From JAHECQ01 sp047638695 (GTDB taxonomy: Bacteria; Actinomycetota; Acidimicrobiia; Acidimicrobiales; SZUA-35): a stretch of 28,476 nt of DNA. The DNA lies in assembly GCA_047638695.1 (NCBI GenBank), contig JBLINY010000057.1:1-28476 (forward strand). The letters are read 5' to 3'. The notes below the pieces were generated by a model, which was given only the letters and a program-made list of their open reading frames with translations, was not told where the DNA came from and did not search any database. The position numbers and the translations under genes were made by a program. Below, piece by piece: positions 1-7,718 of this stretch (position 1 is the stretch's first letter; every line of letters starts with the position of its first letter).

Positions 1-389
1 GCGCCACCAACAGTCGAGTTCGAACAGCCAATGTCGAAGGTCCATAAGACTGATGGATTCGTCGGCACTGGCCCGCGTCCGTAGTAACTGCGAGTGGGGT
101 TCCCTCGAAATGTCAGCAGACCCTCGACGGCTCCGAGCTCAGACCAGGCAAGACCCGATGACAGAGGCTGAACCCAGCCATCAAACGCCGGCAGTGTTGA
201 CTCAGTCGTCGTCGTTGGCTGGGTTGTTGTTGTGGTCGGGACCTCGCTGGTGGCGGTGACGGGCGAGGCCAACGTCGTTTCAGCAGCGAGGTCAGATGGA
301 CGTTCGTTGCCTGGCCGGTTGGCTAGGTACAGCAACCCGCCGAGCGCCAGCACTAGCCCACCCAGAACAGGAAGGCTCAGCTTGCTCAA
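1..389 (-). CDS. Membrane-anchored PQQ-like beta-propeller protein, N-terminal part (runs off left edge)
   Basis: This open frame on the minus strand starts at TTG 389 and leaves the window, so only about 129 N-terminal residues are visible. An in-frame TAG lies two codons before the TTG, and an AGGGG ribosome site lies about 10 nt upstream, which fixes the start. Residues 5-23 form one hydrophobic segment, a signal anchor or signal peptide. A Thr-rich linker follows at about residues 50-62 (motif TTTTTQPTTTT), then FRGNPTRSYYGRGPVP and VLWTF. From memory that block resembles the opening of extracytoplasmic PQQ-like (BamB-like) propeller proteins of Acidimicrobiia. The ligand or enzymatic role cannot be told from this fragment. 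It lies 60 bp downstream of prfC on the same strand and may be cotranscribed. Confidence 0.6.
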   Translation of the reverse strand, partial: MSKLSLPVLGGLVLALGGLLYLANRPGNERPSDLAAETTLASPVTATSEVPTTTTTQPTTTTESTLPAFDGWVQPLSSGLAWSELGAVEGLLTFRGNPTRSYYGRGPVPTNPSVLWTFDIGCSNSTVGG

Positions 390-424
390 ACCTGGCTACC
401 CCTGCGCAGCGTGGCGAGCAGCTT

Positions 425-471
425 CATGTGAGGCCGCCTTCGGCGCCGGTCATGTGAGGCCGCCTTCGGCG
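425..471. repeat. 21-bp direct tandem repeat spanning the prfC stop codon
   Basis: The 21-base unit at 425-445 is repeated exactly at 451-471, a period of 26 bp. The right copy encodes the last residues of release factor 3 (EGGLT, then TGA) and the left copy lies just past the stop in a different frame. Each copy contains a short hairpin GCCG-CCTT-CGGC. It looks like a recent local duplication that left the protein unchanged. Confidence 0.85.
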
Positions 472-2036
472 ACCATCCGCTCGAGGGTTAGTTCGGGATG
501 GTCAGCTAACACTCGTTCCATCCAGTACTTGCTCTCGAACAGCGCCAGCAGGGTGCCCTCGGCCCGTTCGAGCACATCGACGCCCTGCATCGCTCGGAGT
601 TCGGCGGCCGATGCAGCGTCGGTCCGTCGGGCGATGGTGAAGGGCGTGGTGGTGAGTTCTATCTTGGCGCCGAACTCGTTCTCGAGCCGATGGGTGGCTA
701 CCTCGAACTGCATCTGACCGACCGCAGCCAGCACGGGGGCCTGATCGCCGAGGTTCTGGTCGCGCAGCACCTGCACCGTCCCCTCCTCGTCCAGCTGGAT
801 GACACCCTTGCGGAACTGTTTGAACTTCGAGGTGTCCTTCACCCGGGCTCGCATGAACAGTTCGGGGGCGAAAGCAGGGAGCGGCGGGAACTCGGCCGGT
901 TGGTCGACGTATACGGCATCGCCCACCCGCAGGTCGTTGGCATTCACCAAACCGAGCACGTCACCCGGCCAGGCCACGTCGACGGTTTCGCGATCTTGAC
1001 CGAACATCGTTTGGGCGTACTTGGTTGAGAACTGTCGACCGCTCCGCCCGGCGATAGCGGTCATACCCCGTTCGAATTTGCCGGAGCAGACACGAACGAA
1101 GGCGATGCGGTCGCGATGGGCCTTGTCCATGCCTGCCTGCACCTTGAAGACGAGTCCGGAGAACGGATCGTCGAGGCCGCGTCGCGAGCCGTCGCTGAGT
1201 TGCCGTGGGGTCGGTGAGGGCACCAAGTCGACAACGCCATCGAGAAGGAATCGAACGCCGAAGTTCGTGAGGGCCGATCCAAAGAAGACCGGAGTCGATT
1301 CGCAGGCGAGGAACGTCTTGCGGTCGACGACTCGACCGACCTCTCGCAGGAGTTCCGCGTCTTCCTGTGCGGTCGACCAGGATTCGCCTTCCTCAGCAGC
1401 GGCCCGATCGGCGTCGATCTCTTCTTCGGGAGCCATCGTTGCGCCCCGGGCTGTTCGTTCGAACCGGGTATAGGTGCCGGTGGACTGGTGAATGACACCC
1501 CGGAAATCGCCGGGAATGCCGACCGGCCACGTCACCGGTGTCGGCTCGACCACCAGCGTCTCTTCGATCTGGTCGAGCAGCTCGAACGGACCGAGGCCCG
1601 GCCGATCGAACTTGTTGATGAAGGTGAGAAAAGGGATCTCTCGTTCGCGGCAAACCTCGAAGAGTTTGAGGGTCTGAGGCTCGATGCCCTTCGCCGCGTC
1701 GAGCACCATGACCGCGGCGTCAGCCGCAGCCAGCACTCGGTAGGTGTCCTCGGAGAAGTCGCGGTGACCGGGTGTGTCGAGCAGGTTGATGGTGCAGTCG
1801 CGGTAGACGAACTGCAACGCCGTCGACGTGATCGAGATCCCGCGCTGTTGTTCGAGGTCCATCCAATCGGAGGTCGCCGAACGGCGCCCCTCGCGCGCTT
1901 TGACCGTGCCAGCTTCTTTACCGAGGGCGCCCCCATACAGGAGGAACTTCTCGGTGAGCGTGGTCTTGCCAGCATCGGGATGGGAGATGATGGCGAATGT
2001 GCGGCGGCGGGCCGCTTCCTCCCGAGGACTGGTCAC
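450..2036 (-). CDS. prfC: Peptide chain release factor 3
   Basis: Release factor 3 is a ribosome-associated GTPase that removes RF1/RF2 after peptide release. The 528-aa product is within a residue or so of the E. coli length. Its start reads MTSPREEAARRRTFAIISHP, with the G1 P-loop HPDAGKTT at about residues 19-26. Further motifs are RGISIT (G2), DTPGHRDFSEDTYR (G3) and INKFDRPG (G4). The central EF-Tu-like domain II (FSGLVFKVQAGMDKAHRDR) and the RF3-specific C-terminal domain (VGQMQFEVATHRLENEFG) are complete. The start is GTG at 2036. No strong Shine-Dalgarno site is visible, but TACGGT lies 8 nt before the GTG. Nothing in the sequence suggests loss of function, and the identity is very secure against EF-G or LepA because of the SDWMDLEQQRGISIT block. 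Confidence 0.97.
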   Translation of the reverse strand: MTSPREEAARRRTFAIISHPDAGKTTLTEKFLLYGGALGKEAGTVKAREGRRSATSDWMDLEQQRGISITSTALQFVYRDCTINLLDTPGHRDFSEDTYRVLAAADAAVMVLDAAKGIEPQTLKLFEVCREREIPFLTFINKFDRPGLGPFELLDQIEETLVVEPTPVTWPVGIPGDFRGVIHQSTGTYTRFERTARGATMAPEEEIDADRAAAEEGESWSTAQEDAELLREVGRVVDRKTFLACESTPVFFGSALTNFGVRFLLDGVVDLVPSPTPRQLSDGSRRGLDDPFSGLVFKVQAGMDKAHRDRIAFVRVCSGKFERGMTAIAGRSGRQFSTKYAQTMFGQDRETVDVAWPGDVLGLVNANDLRVGDAVYVDQPAEFPPLPAFAPELFMRARVKDTSKFKQFRKGVIQLDEEGTVQVLRDQNLGDQAPVLAAVGQMQFEVATHRLENEFGAKIELTTTPFTIARRTDAASAAELRAMQGVDVLERAEGTLLALFESKYWMERVLADHPELTLERMVAEGGLT

Positions 2037-2086
2037 AGCCTGCCACCGTATCGACTCCGAGCTGGCGGATGGCTGAGCGTCCCCGT

Positions 2087-2212
2087 TCAGCCAGTCGCGA
2101 GCAGTAGCGGCAGCACGACAAGCGCCGAGATTGCTGTCGACAGCACGATGGCCAGCAGCAGCCGACTATTACCCGCTGTGCGCGTCACAGCGGCTCTGAC
2201 AATGGTTCCCAC
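2087..2212 (-). CDS. Possible 41-residue single-pass membrane peptide
   Basis: An uncalled small frame runs from GTG 2212 to TGA 2087. The peptide begins VGTIVRAAVTRTAGNSR and then has one hydrophobic helix of about 22 residues (LLLAIVLSTAISALVVLPLL), so it would be a small integral membrane protein with a basic cytosolic N-terminus. A GGAGG site sits 4 nt before the GTG; an in-frame TTG further upstream is an alternative. It ends 50 bp before the prfC start on the same strand. I recognise no family. A short open frame in GC-rich DNA can arise by chance, so the hydrophobic run and the ribosome site are the only support. Confidence 0.35.
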   Translation of the reverse strand: MGTIVRAAVTRTAGNSRLLLAIVLSTAISALVVLPLLLATG

Positions 2213-2348
2213 TACGCCTCCACAACGCAACTCGACCCGATCGATCAAGTGTGGTGGTGGCCAGTCCGAATCGAAATAGGCAGATCGGCTAGGCGCGCTC
2301 TACTAACTACGCGCTGTATCGACTCGGTGCGATGTATCGAGTGGCGCT
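2213..2348. other. Intergenic stretch with an 8-bp direct repeat
   Basis: Between the response-regulator stop and the small membrane frame, TGTATCGA occurs at 2315-2322 and again at 2333-2340, a spacing of 18 bp. The arms ACTCG and CGAGT also allow a weak 5-bp hairpin, without a T-run. It could be a poor terminator or a protein site; no gene is evident here. Confidence 0.3.
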
Positions 2349-3002
2349 CTAAACGCTTTCGGAGTCGTCGGCATTGTTGAGGTTGATAATGCCGAGGCGC
2401 ACGGCACCGAGCACTGCGTGGGTAAGGCTCTGGGCATCGAGCTTGCGGTAGATGGCGTTGAGGTGGTTGTGCACGGTCTTGGTGGTGATACCGAGGTACC
2501 GACCGGCCTGCTTCGTGCTCATACCATCGGCGATTGCCTGCAAGATCTCGACCTGACGGTCGGACAACAGTGCGTCGTTGGCTTTGGTGTTGTTGACCGC
2601 GGTCAACATGGCGCCGGCGAGCGCCGGCGACAGAACGGTCTCGCCGTCGGCCACCTTCAATACGGTGTCTCGGACCTCGGCGAACGAGGTGCCCTTGCTC
2701 AGATAGGCACTGGCCCCGGCACTGATGGCATCGCGGGTGCGGTCGATGTCATCATGCATGGTGAGCACCGCCACCCGCACGCTCGGCACCTCTTGGCGGA
2801 TACGGCTGGTGGCCTCGATGCCATCCATGACCGGCATCGACAGGTCCATCAGGACCACGTCGGGCATAAGAGCCTTCGCCAGAGCGACGGCTTCTTCCCC
2901 GGTTGATGCTTCACCAACAACGGTGTCGCCGGCTGCCTCGAACGAACGTCGTAGACCGTCGCGCAGTAGCGCATGGTCGTCGGCAAGAAGAATCTTGATC
3001 AT
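2349..3002 (-). CDS. NarL/FixJ-type two-component response regulator
   Basis: This 217-aa DNA-binding regulator has a receiver domain at residues 1-120. The acidic pair is D8/D9, the likely phosphorylated aspartate is D53 in VVLMDLSMP, the switch threonine is T81 and the invariant lysine is K103. A LuxR-type helix-turn-helix follows at about 143-200 (LSDRQVEILQAIADGMSTKQ, then TKTVHNHLNAIYRKL). It lies 12 bp downstream of the histidine kinase on the same strand, so the two are almost certainly cognate partners in one operon. The ATG start at 3002 is preceded by GAGAGG at about 8 nt. Target genes cannot be read from the window. Confidence 0.93.
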   Translation of the reverse strand: MIKILLADDHALLRDGLRRSFEAAGDTVVGEASTGEEAVALAKALMPDVVLMDLSMPVMDGIEATSRIRQEVPSVRVAVLTMHDDIDRTRDAISAGASAYLSKGTSFAEVRDTVLKVADGETVLSPALAGAMLTAVNNTKANDALLSDRQVEILQAIADGMSTKQAGRYLGITTKTVHNHLNAIYRKLDAQSLTHAVLGAVRLGIINLNNADDSESV

Positions 3003-3014
3003 GGTTGGGACCTC

Positions 3015-4760
3015 TCAGGCTTCAGGACTGGTGAGAACGGTAACCACCGTTCCCTGGTCGGGCTCGCTCGTAATTTCCAAGATGGCCCCAACTGACGCAG
3101 CACGTTCCCTCATCCCGACCAGACCATAGGCGTTGCCTCGAATTCCCTTGCTGGGATTGAAGCCTCGACCATTGTCTTGCACGACAAGCACACCGCGTCC
3201 GTTCTCGACCGACCAACCCACGTGGGCGTGAGTGGCCATAGCATGCTTTTCGACATTTGTGAGCGCCTCTTGAGCGATGCGCAAGAGTTCATTCTCGACA
3301 ACCGGGGCCAAAAAGATGTCGCGGTCGCTCGGCGCAACCATTGTGACCTCAACTTCGCTTCGCTTTGCGAAGCGATCGACGACCTCGCTCAGCACGACGC
3401 TGAGAGGGCGACCCGGACCGACGGCCGCCCGCAACTCGACGAGGGTGTCGCGTAGTTCAGCGATGGCTCCCTGGGTGTCACCGTGGAGTTGCTTGAGTTC
3501 GAGCGACGGCTCGGCCTGCGAGCTGTTGATCCGTTCCAGTTCGAGGCCGATGTAGGTGAGCCACTGCCCAAGACGGTCGTGTAGGTCGCGCGCAATCCGA
3601 GTGCGTTCTTCGGCGGCTGCGAGCGAACGCAACTGCAGGAACGATCGGGCGTTCGAGAGCGACAAAGCAAGCATGTCGGACATGCCAGCGAGCAGTTCGG
3701 CATCGGCTTCGGTGTAGTGATTTGCGTTCTTGCTCTCGACCGCAACCAGCCCCGTGTCGCGACCGCCGATAACGAGTCGCACGTAAAGGCCGCTGCCAGT
3801 CCGATTGGTCGATTTCGACAAGTCGTCGATGCGCATGACGTCGAGAGCGGCGGCCGCCTCGATCAACGGGGAAGGAAGCTGGGCCGAAGTCAGTACGGGC
3901 GAGAGGTCGAAGCCGTCCTGGAGTTGGGTTGACCAAAGGTTGTCTTCGAAGCCGAGAACGACAAGCCGTTCGGCATCGAAGGATTCGATGAGCTGGGTGC
4001 GAGTTGCCTTCAAAATGTCTTCGAGATCGAGCGACGAGGGAAGGGTGCGGGCAACCTGGTTCAGAGCGCCCAGCAGCTGGTTGGTTTCGTTTAGACCGGT
4101 CATCCGGTCAGTGAGGGTTTGGCGTCGGTCTTCCATGTGGAGCAGGCGGTACTGGGCAACGCCGGGGAAGACGGCCGCGGCGGCAAGGGCCATCACTCCA
4201 GAGGCGCTTGGTGTGTTGAAGTCGACGTTGGTGAAAATGGAGATGGTGCTGCTCACGACGAGCGATGTGAGTGCTGCCCACAGTCCGAGACGAAGACCCC
4301 AACCGAACGCCACGATGGCGACGGAGACCAGCACGGTGCCGACGAAAGGGCTGGTGAGCCCAGCGTCGACGCCAACCGCGGCGGAGAGGATCGCAACGTC
4401 GGAGAGGGCGAACGACTGTTGCGATGCACCGCTGGCGCCGAGCTTCAGAGGCCTGACGGTGCGCCAAGATGCGAGAAAGATGGCGGCGGTCAGGGTGAGG
4501 ACCACCGATAGATCACCGCTGGCTGCGAGACGGGGGGCAGCCCAGGCCAGGCCGATCATCACCGCGCCCCAGCGCATGGCGGCCAGCACCGCGGCAAGCG
4601 AGCCGGCGACGGCCGGACCTAGCTCGAGGGCTCGAGTCGAATCGTCGAATCCGCCGTTGCGAAGAGCGCGCAAGGCCAAGAGGACGTCGCCACTGGACGT
4701 TCCTCTCGGTTCTCCCGAGGGGCTTGCGCCCTTCGGTTCCCGGCTGCTCGTCACACGCAT
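3015..4760 (-). CDS. Membrane sensor histidine kinase (GAF, HisKA_3, HATPase)
   Basis: This 581-aa kinase would sense a signal and phosphorylate the adjacent response regulator. Residues about 46-208 contain five or six hydrophobic segments forming an integral membrane sensor. A GAF-like domain follows (about 230-375). The HisKA_3 dimerisation helix carries the H-box RIARDLHDRLGQW with the phospho-acceptor H394. The HATPase domain shows the N box (NELLRIAQEALTNVEKHA), the G1 box DNGRGF and the G2 region YGLVGMRERA, close to the C-terminus. This architecture is typical of NarX/DesK-like kinases that pair with LuxR-type regulators. The start at ATG 4760 gives a polar, basic 40-residue lead; no good ribosome site is seen, so a later start is possible. 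The 155-bp gap upstream would hold the operon promoter, but I found no convincing box. Confidence 0.92.
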   Translation of the reverse strand: MRVTSSREPKGASPSGEPRGTSSGDVLLALRALRNGGFDDSTRALELGPAVAGSLAAVLAAMRWGAVMIGLAWAAPRLAASGDLSVVLTLTAAIFLASWRTVRPLKLGASGASQQSFALSDVAILSAAVGVDAGLTSPFVGTVLVSVAIVAFGWGLRLGLWAALTSLVVSSTISIFTNVDFNTPSASGVMALAAAAVFPGVAQYRLLHMEDRRQTLTDRMTGLNETNQLLGALNQVARTLPSSLDLEDILKATRTQLIESFDAERLVVLGFEDNLWSTQLQDGFDLSPVLTSAQLPSPLIEAAAALDVMRIDDLSKSTNRTGSGLYVRLVIGGRDTGLVAVESKNANHYTEADAELLAGMSDMLALSLSNARSFLQLRSLAAAEERTRIARDLHDRLGQWLTYIGLELERINSSQAEPSLELKQLHGDTQGAIAELRDTLVELRAAVGPGRPLSVVLSEVVDRFAKRSEVEVTMVAPSDRDIFLAPVVENELLRIAQEALTNVEKHAMATHAHVGWSVENGRGVLVVQDNGRGFNPSKGIRGNAYGLVGMRERAASVGAILEITSEPDQGTVVTVLTSPEA

Positions 4761-4915
4761 CCCATCGGCACGAGTGCGCTTCCATCAACCATTAGGGCTG
4801 GTGGTCGCGCTCTCCCTTCGGTTTCCGTTCGGTTGGCTTGTTGAGAGCATCGCGTCACCCAACGCCACTGGTCAACAGCTCGGCATCCCCGAATCTGGCA
4901 GAAAATCATCGAATC

Positions 4916-6037
4916 TTAGAGGTGCCGTGCCGCTACGTAGTTAGCAAACGCTATCAGCGTTTCCCGTACACGCAGGCTGAAGGGTAGGTCATTTGCGATC
5001 AGCGCCGCATCTCCGACGAGTTCATCGATTCGGCTTTCGATTTCGTCAACCGCTCCCGTGTTTTTCAATACATCGATGATGGCCACGATCTGGGTGTCGT
5101 CGAGGTCGGGCTGGCCGATGCGGTCGAGTAGAAGGCGTTCATCGCTGGTTGCTCGCTCGAAGGCCACGGCGACGAGTTCGGTCGGTTTACCCTCGCGAAG
5201 GTCATTGCCGACCGGCTTACCAATGGTGCTTTCGTCGCCGAGCACACCCAGCAGGTCGTCGCGGAGCTGGAACGCTTGACCAGCGGGAATCCCGTACTTC
5301 TCGAGCCCTGCCATCAGCGCCGAGTTGTCGAGTTCCCCGGTAGCGGAGTGAGCGATACTTGCACCAACCTGGAGCGGCCGCACGATGGTGTAAAGCGCCG
5401 ACTTGAACGTTGCCACCTGGATGGCGGTGGTGCGATCGCGCTCGGCAGCCGCCGCCGTTCTCATGTCGAGGTACTGACCGAGATTCAACTCGATACGTAG
5501 GCGGTCCCAGAGTTCGCGGGTCTGCGGCGAGGCGTTGCCGATGAGCTGGTCGGCATACACATGGCTCAGATCGCCGACCAGGATGGCCACACCCTCGCCG
5601 TATCGGCGAGGCTCGCCCCGCCACCCGCGCTCGACCAACAGATTGGCCTGAGCGACGTGGATCGTCTGCTCACTGCGCCGTCGATCGGCGTCGTCCATGA
5701 TGTCGTCGTGAATGAGAGCGAACGCCTGGAGAAGTTCGAATGAGGCGCAGGCATCGATAATTGTGGCGTGATCGGCATCCGATACCTGCTCGAGCGATGA
5801 CTGTCTTGGCGATGACTGTCCTACTGACGATCCGCCGGTCGCGCCCAGCCATGCCCAGTAACAAAAGCCAGCTCTCAGGCGCTTTCCGCCCATCGTGATT
5901 CGCCGTAGCTCAGCGATTGCTTCGACCAATCGCTCGTCGATGGCGGCCCAGATGGCTTCTTGCTCATCGAAGAGGGCGGCCAGGCGTCGATCGACGAGCT
6001 GCGCGACCTCGGTGAGGCCTGAGGGTGTGTCACTCAT
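4916..6037 (-). CDS. Polyprenyl diphosphate synthase, probably geranylgeranyl type
   Basis: This trans-isoprenyl diphosphate synthase condenses isopentenyl diphosphate onto allylic diphosphates. The 373-aa product has the substrate-binding GGKRLRAG block, the first Asp-rich motif DDIMD beginning at D111, and a second motif QLRDDLLGVLGD followed by GKPVGNDLREGK. The latter form is common in actinobacterial geranylgeranyl and longer-chain synthases; exact chain length cannot be deduced. The ATG at 6037 overlaps the end of xseB by 8 bp and gives the family-like start MSDTPSGLTEVAQLVD. A longer frame exists upstream but would run deeper into xseB. Residues about 75-90 are a Ser/Gln-rich insertion (SSVGQSSPRQSS), probably a flexible loop. 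The arrangement parallels xseB-ispA of E. coli, so coupling of these genes is old and ordinary. Confidence 0.93.
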   Translation of the reverse strand: MSDTPSGLTEVAQLVDRRLAALFDEQEAIWAAIDERLVEAIAELRRITMGGKRLRAGFCYWAWLGATGGSSVGQSSPRQSSLEQVSDADHATIIDACASFELLQAFALIHDDIMDDADRRRSEQTIHVAQANLLVERGWRGEPRRYGEGVAILVGDLSHVYADQLIGNASPQTRELWDRLRIELNLGQYLDMRTAAAAERDRTTAIQVATFKSALYTIVRPLQVGASIAHSATGELDNSALMAGLEKYGIPAGQAFQLRDDLLGVLGDESTIGKPVGNDLREGKPTELVAVAFERATSDERLLLDRIGQPDLDDTQIVAIIDVLKNTGAVDEIESRIDELVGDAALIANDLPFSLRVRETLIAFANYVAARHL

Positions 6038-6275
6038 GGTTAGCTGGTTCTTCGGTGTTGGTCCCGATGTCGTCTTCGAGGCCCTCGACAACGGCTGCGA
6101 CGTCACGCTCTACTGCTCCGAGTCGCTCGCGACAGTGAGCGATCAGCGTGGCGGCTCGCGCCACCTGTTCGGCCAACCGATCCACATCGACGGTGCTGGT
6201 CTCGAGGCTGTCGAGGATCTCCTCGAGTTCGGCTAGCGCTTCGCCATAGCTCGTTGGTTGATCGGCGTCGGTCAT
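6030..6275 (-). CDS. xseB: Exodeoxyribonuclease VII small subunit
   Basis: The 81-aa helical protein is the small subunit of exonuclease VII, which degrades single-stranded DNA from both ends. It carries the family pattern SYGEALAELEEILDSLE followed by VDVDRLAEQVARAATLI and CRERL. The C-terminal dozen residues are acidic and probably unstructured. The ATG at 6275 overlaps the xseA stop by 4 bp (ATGA), and its own end overlaps the polyprenyl synthase start by 8 bp, so the three genes are translationally coupled. Confidence 0.95.
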   Translation of the reverse strand: MTDADQPTSYGEALAELEEILDSLETSTVDVDRLAEQVARAATLIAHCRERLGAVERDVAAVVEGLEDDIGTNTEEPANHE

Positions 6276-7663
6276 TGATCCTCCGTCGGCATCGCGCCGC
6301 TGCCAGTTTCGATTGCTGTCACGGTGCTGGCGACCGTGCCATCGGCCACCGTTGTGATCAACGTGGTGCCGGTCGGAAGGTCTGCCGCTGATCGAACGAG
6401 GCGGCCTGACCCGTCGTGGGTGATCGACCAGCCACGGGCCAGGGCTACCCGAGGGTCGAGGGCGTCGACTCGGATGGTGGCTGTAGCCAAGCGGTGGCTT
6501 TCCCGTTCAAGCCTGCGCTCGGCCCCCGAGGCCAGCCGTCGCTGCGCGAGTTCCAGAACGGTCGACTGCCTGGCGATGGCCTGGGTGCTGAGTCGATTCA
6601 GTCGAACGCCGGCCGATTGCACTTGATGTTGCTGGGCGCGAACCAGAGTGTGGCTGACCTGGCCGATGCGCTGGCGGCAGCGTTCGACCCGACGGTCAAA
6701 CGCCATCACGCGGGCAACGAGGCCGGCGGCGCATGCGGTCGGCGTCTTGGCAGCGTCGGTAGCCACCTGATCGACGACCGACCGGTCGATTTCATGTCCC
6801 ACTCCGACGACCACAGGTTTCGGAGAGGCTGCAATCGCTCGGGCAACGTCACCATGGTCGAATGCCGCCAGGTCGGTGCGAGCCCCACCGCCACGGACAA
6901 TGGCGATGACGTCGATCTCGTATTCGGTGGCGGCGTCGATGGCGGCAACGAGTTCGCCGACGGCTTCTTCGCCCTGAACTCGAGAATCGAACAGCGTCAC
7001 CTCGAAGGGATAACTGCTGTCTTGGAGTTCTTTGAGAAAGTCGGCTTCAGCCGCACTGCCAGAGCTCGTGACCAGCCCGACGCGAAGAGGAAGCGGTGGG
7101 AATGGCACCGACCGATTGGCCTCGACAAGGCCTTCGGAAGCCAACTCGGCCATCAGGGCGGTTTTGGCTGCTTCGAGCTGGCCCAGCGTGTAGGCCGGGT
7201 CGATCAGGCTCATGATCAGCTGCACCCGACCTTGGCGGGGGTAGTACGTGACCTGGCCGCGGATGCGGATCTCGATCCCGTCGGCCATGCGGGCCGCGTT
7301 GGTCTTCCTGAGAATGGCATTCACCCGCTGCCGAGACGATGCGAAAAGGGCCACTGGCAAAGTGGCATCCGGTGACTGACCGAGATCGCCCGGGTCAATC
7401 AGATCGAAGTAAACGTGGCCATTGCCGGACCGGGTGATTCCCGAGATCACGCCCCGCACCCAGACCTCGCTGTGAAACGTGTCGCGAATAGTCGCATGAA
7501 CCAACTCGCAGAGCTGTTGGACCGAGTAGCCAGGCTTGATGTCGGTCGATCCGCCGCCGGTCTCCCCACTGGGGGGTGGCTCGGCGCCGTTCTTTGGGCG
7601 CCCGTCGGCTTCTGCGTCCACCCCATGACGGTACCCGGCGAGGGCCAGCATCCCCGTCTGCAC
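6272..7663 (-). CDS. xseA: Exodeoxyribonuclease VII large subunit
   Basis: The 463-aa catalytic subunit of exonuclease VII has an N-terminal OB-fold (YSVQQLCELVHATIRDTF, then VWVRGVISGI) and the catalytic domain with LRVGLVTSSGSAAEADFL, VIAIVRGGGARTDLAAFD and VVVGVGHEIDRSVVDQVA. A helical segment follows (about 300-400), and then the C-terminal LARGWSITHDGSGRLVRS. The OB-fold is preceded by about 45 poorly conserved residues, Gly/Pro/Ser-rich. The start is uncertain: GTG 7663 gives the longest form, with an in-frame ATG four codons later and a GTG at codon 15. It is first of the xseA-xseB-polyprenyl synthase operon and diverges from the GGDEF/EAL gene over a gap of about 55 bp. Confidence 0.95.
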   Translation of the reverse strand: MQTGMLALAGYRHGVDAEADGRPKNGAEPPPSGETGGGSTDIKPGYSVQQLCELVHATIRDTFHSEVWVRGVISGITRSGNGHVYFDLIDPGDLGQSPDATLPVALFASSRQRVNAILRKTNAARMADGIEIRIRGQVTYYPRQGRVQLIMSLIDPAYTLGQLEAAKTALMAELASEGLVEANRSVPFPPLPLRVGLVTSSGSAAEADFLKELQDSSYPFEVTLFDSRVQGEEAVGELVAAIDAATEYEIDVIAIVRGGGARTDLAAFDHGDVARAIAASPKPVVVGVGHEIDRSVVDQVATDAAKTPTACAAGLVARVMAFDRRVERCRQRIGQVSHTLVRAQQHQVQSAGVRLNRLSTQAIARQSTVLELAQRRLASGAERRLERESHRLATATIRVDALDPRVALARGWSITHDGSGRLVRSAADLPTGTTLITTVADGTVASTVTAIETGSGAMPTEDQ

Positions 7664-7718
7664 GGAGCGTGGTGGCTAGGTTTCGGGTTTCCACCTCCGC
7701 CTTCCGTCCGAGTTCCCT

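Noticed and set aside
6464..7375. Long plus-strand frame opposite xseA
   Set aside because: Antisense shadow of a well-conserved gene with no recognisable domain.
4916..7663. xseA-xseB-polyprenyl synthase overlap as a novel operon
   Set aside because: The xseB-isoprenoid synthase link is common in bacteria.
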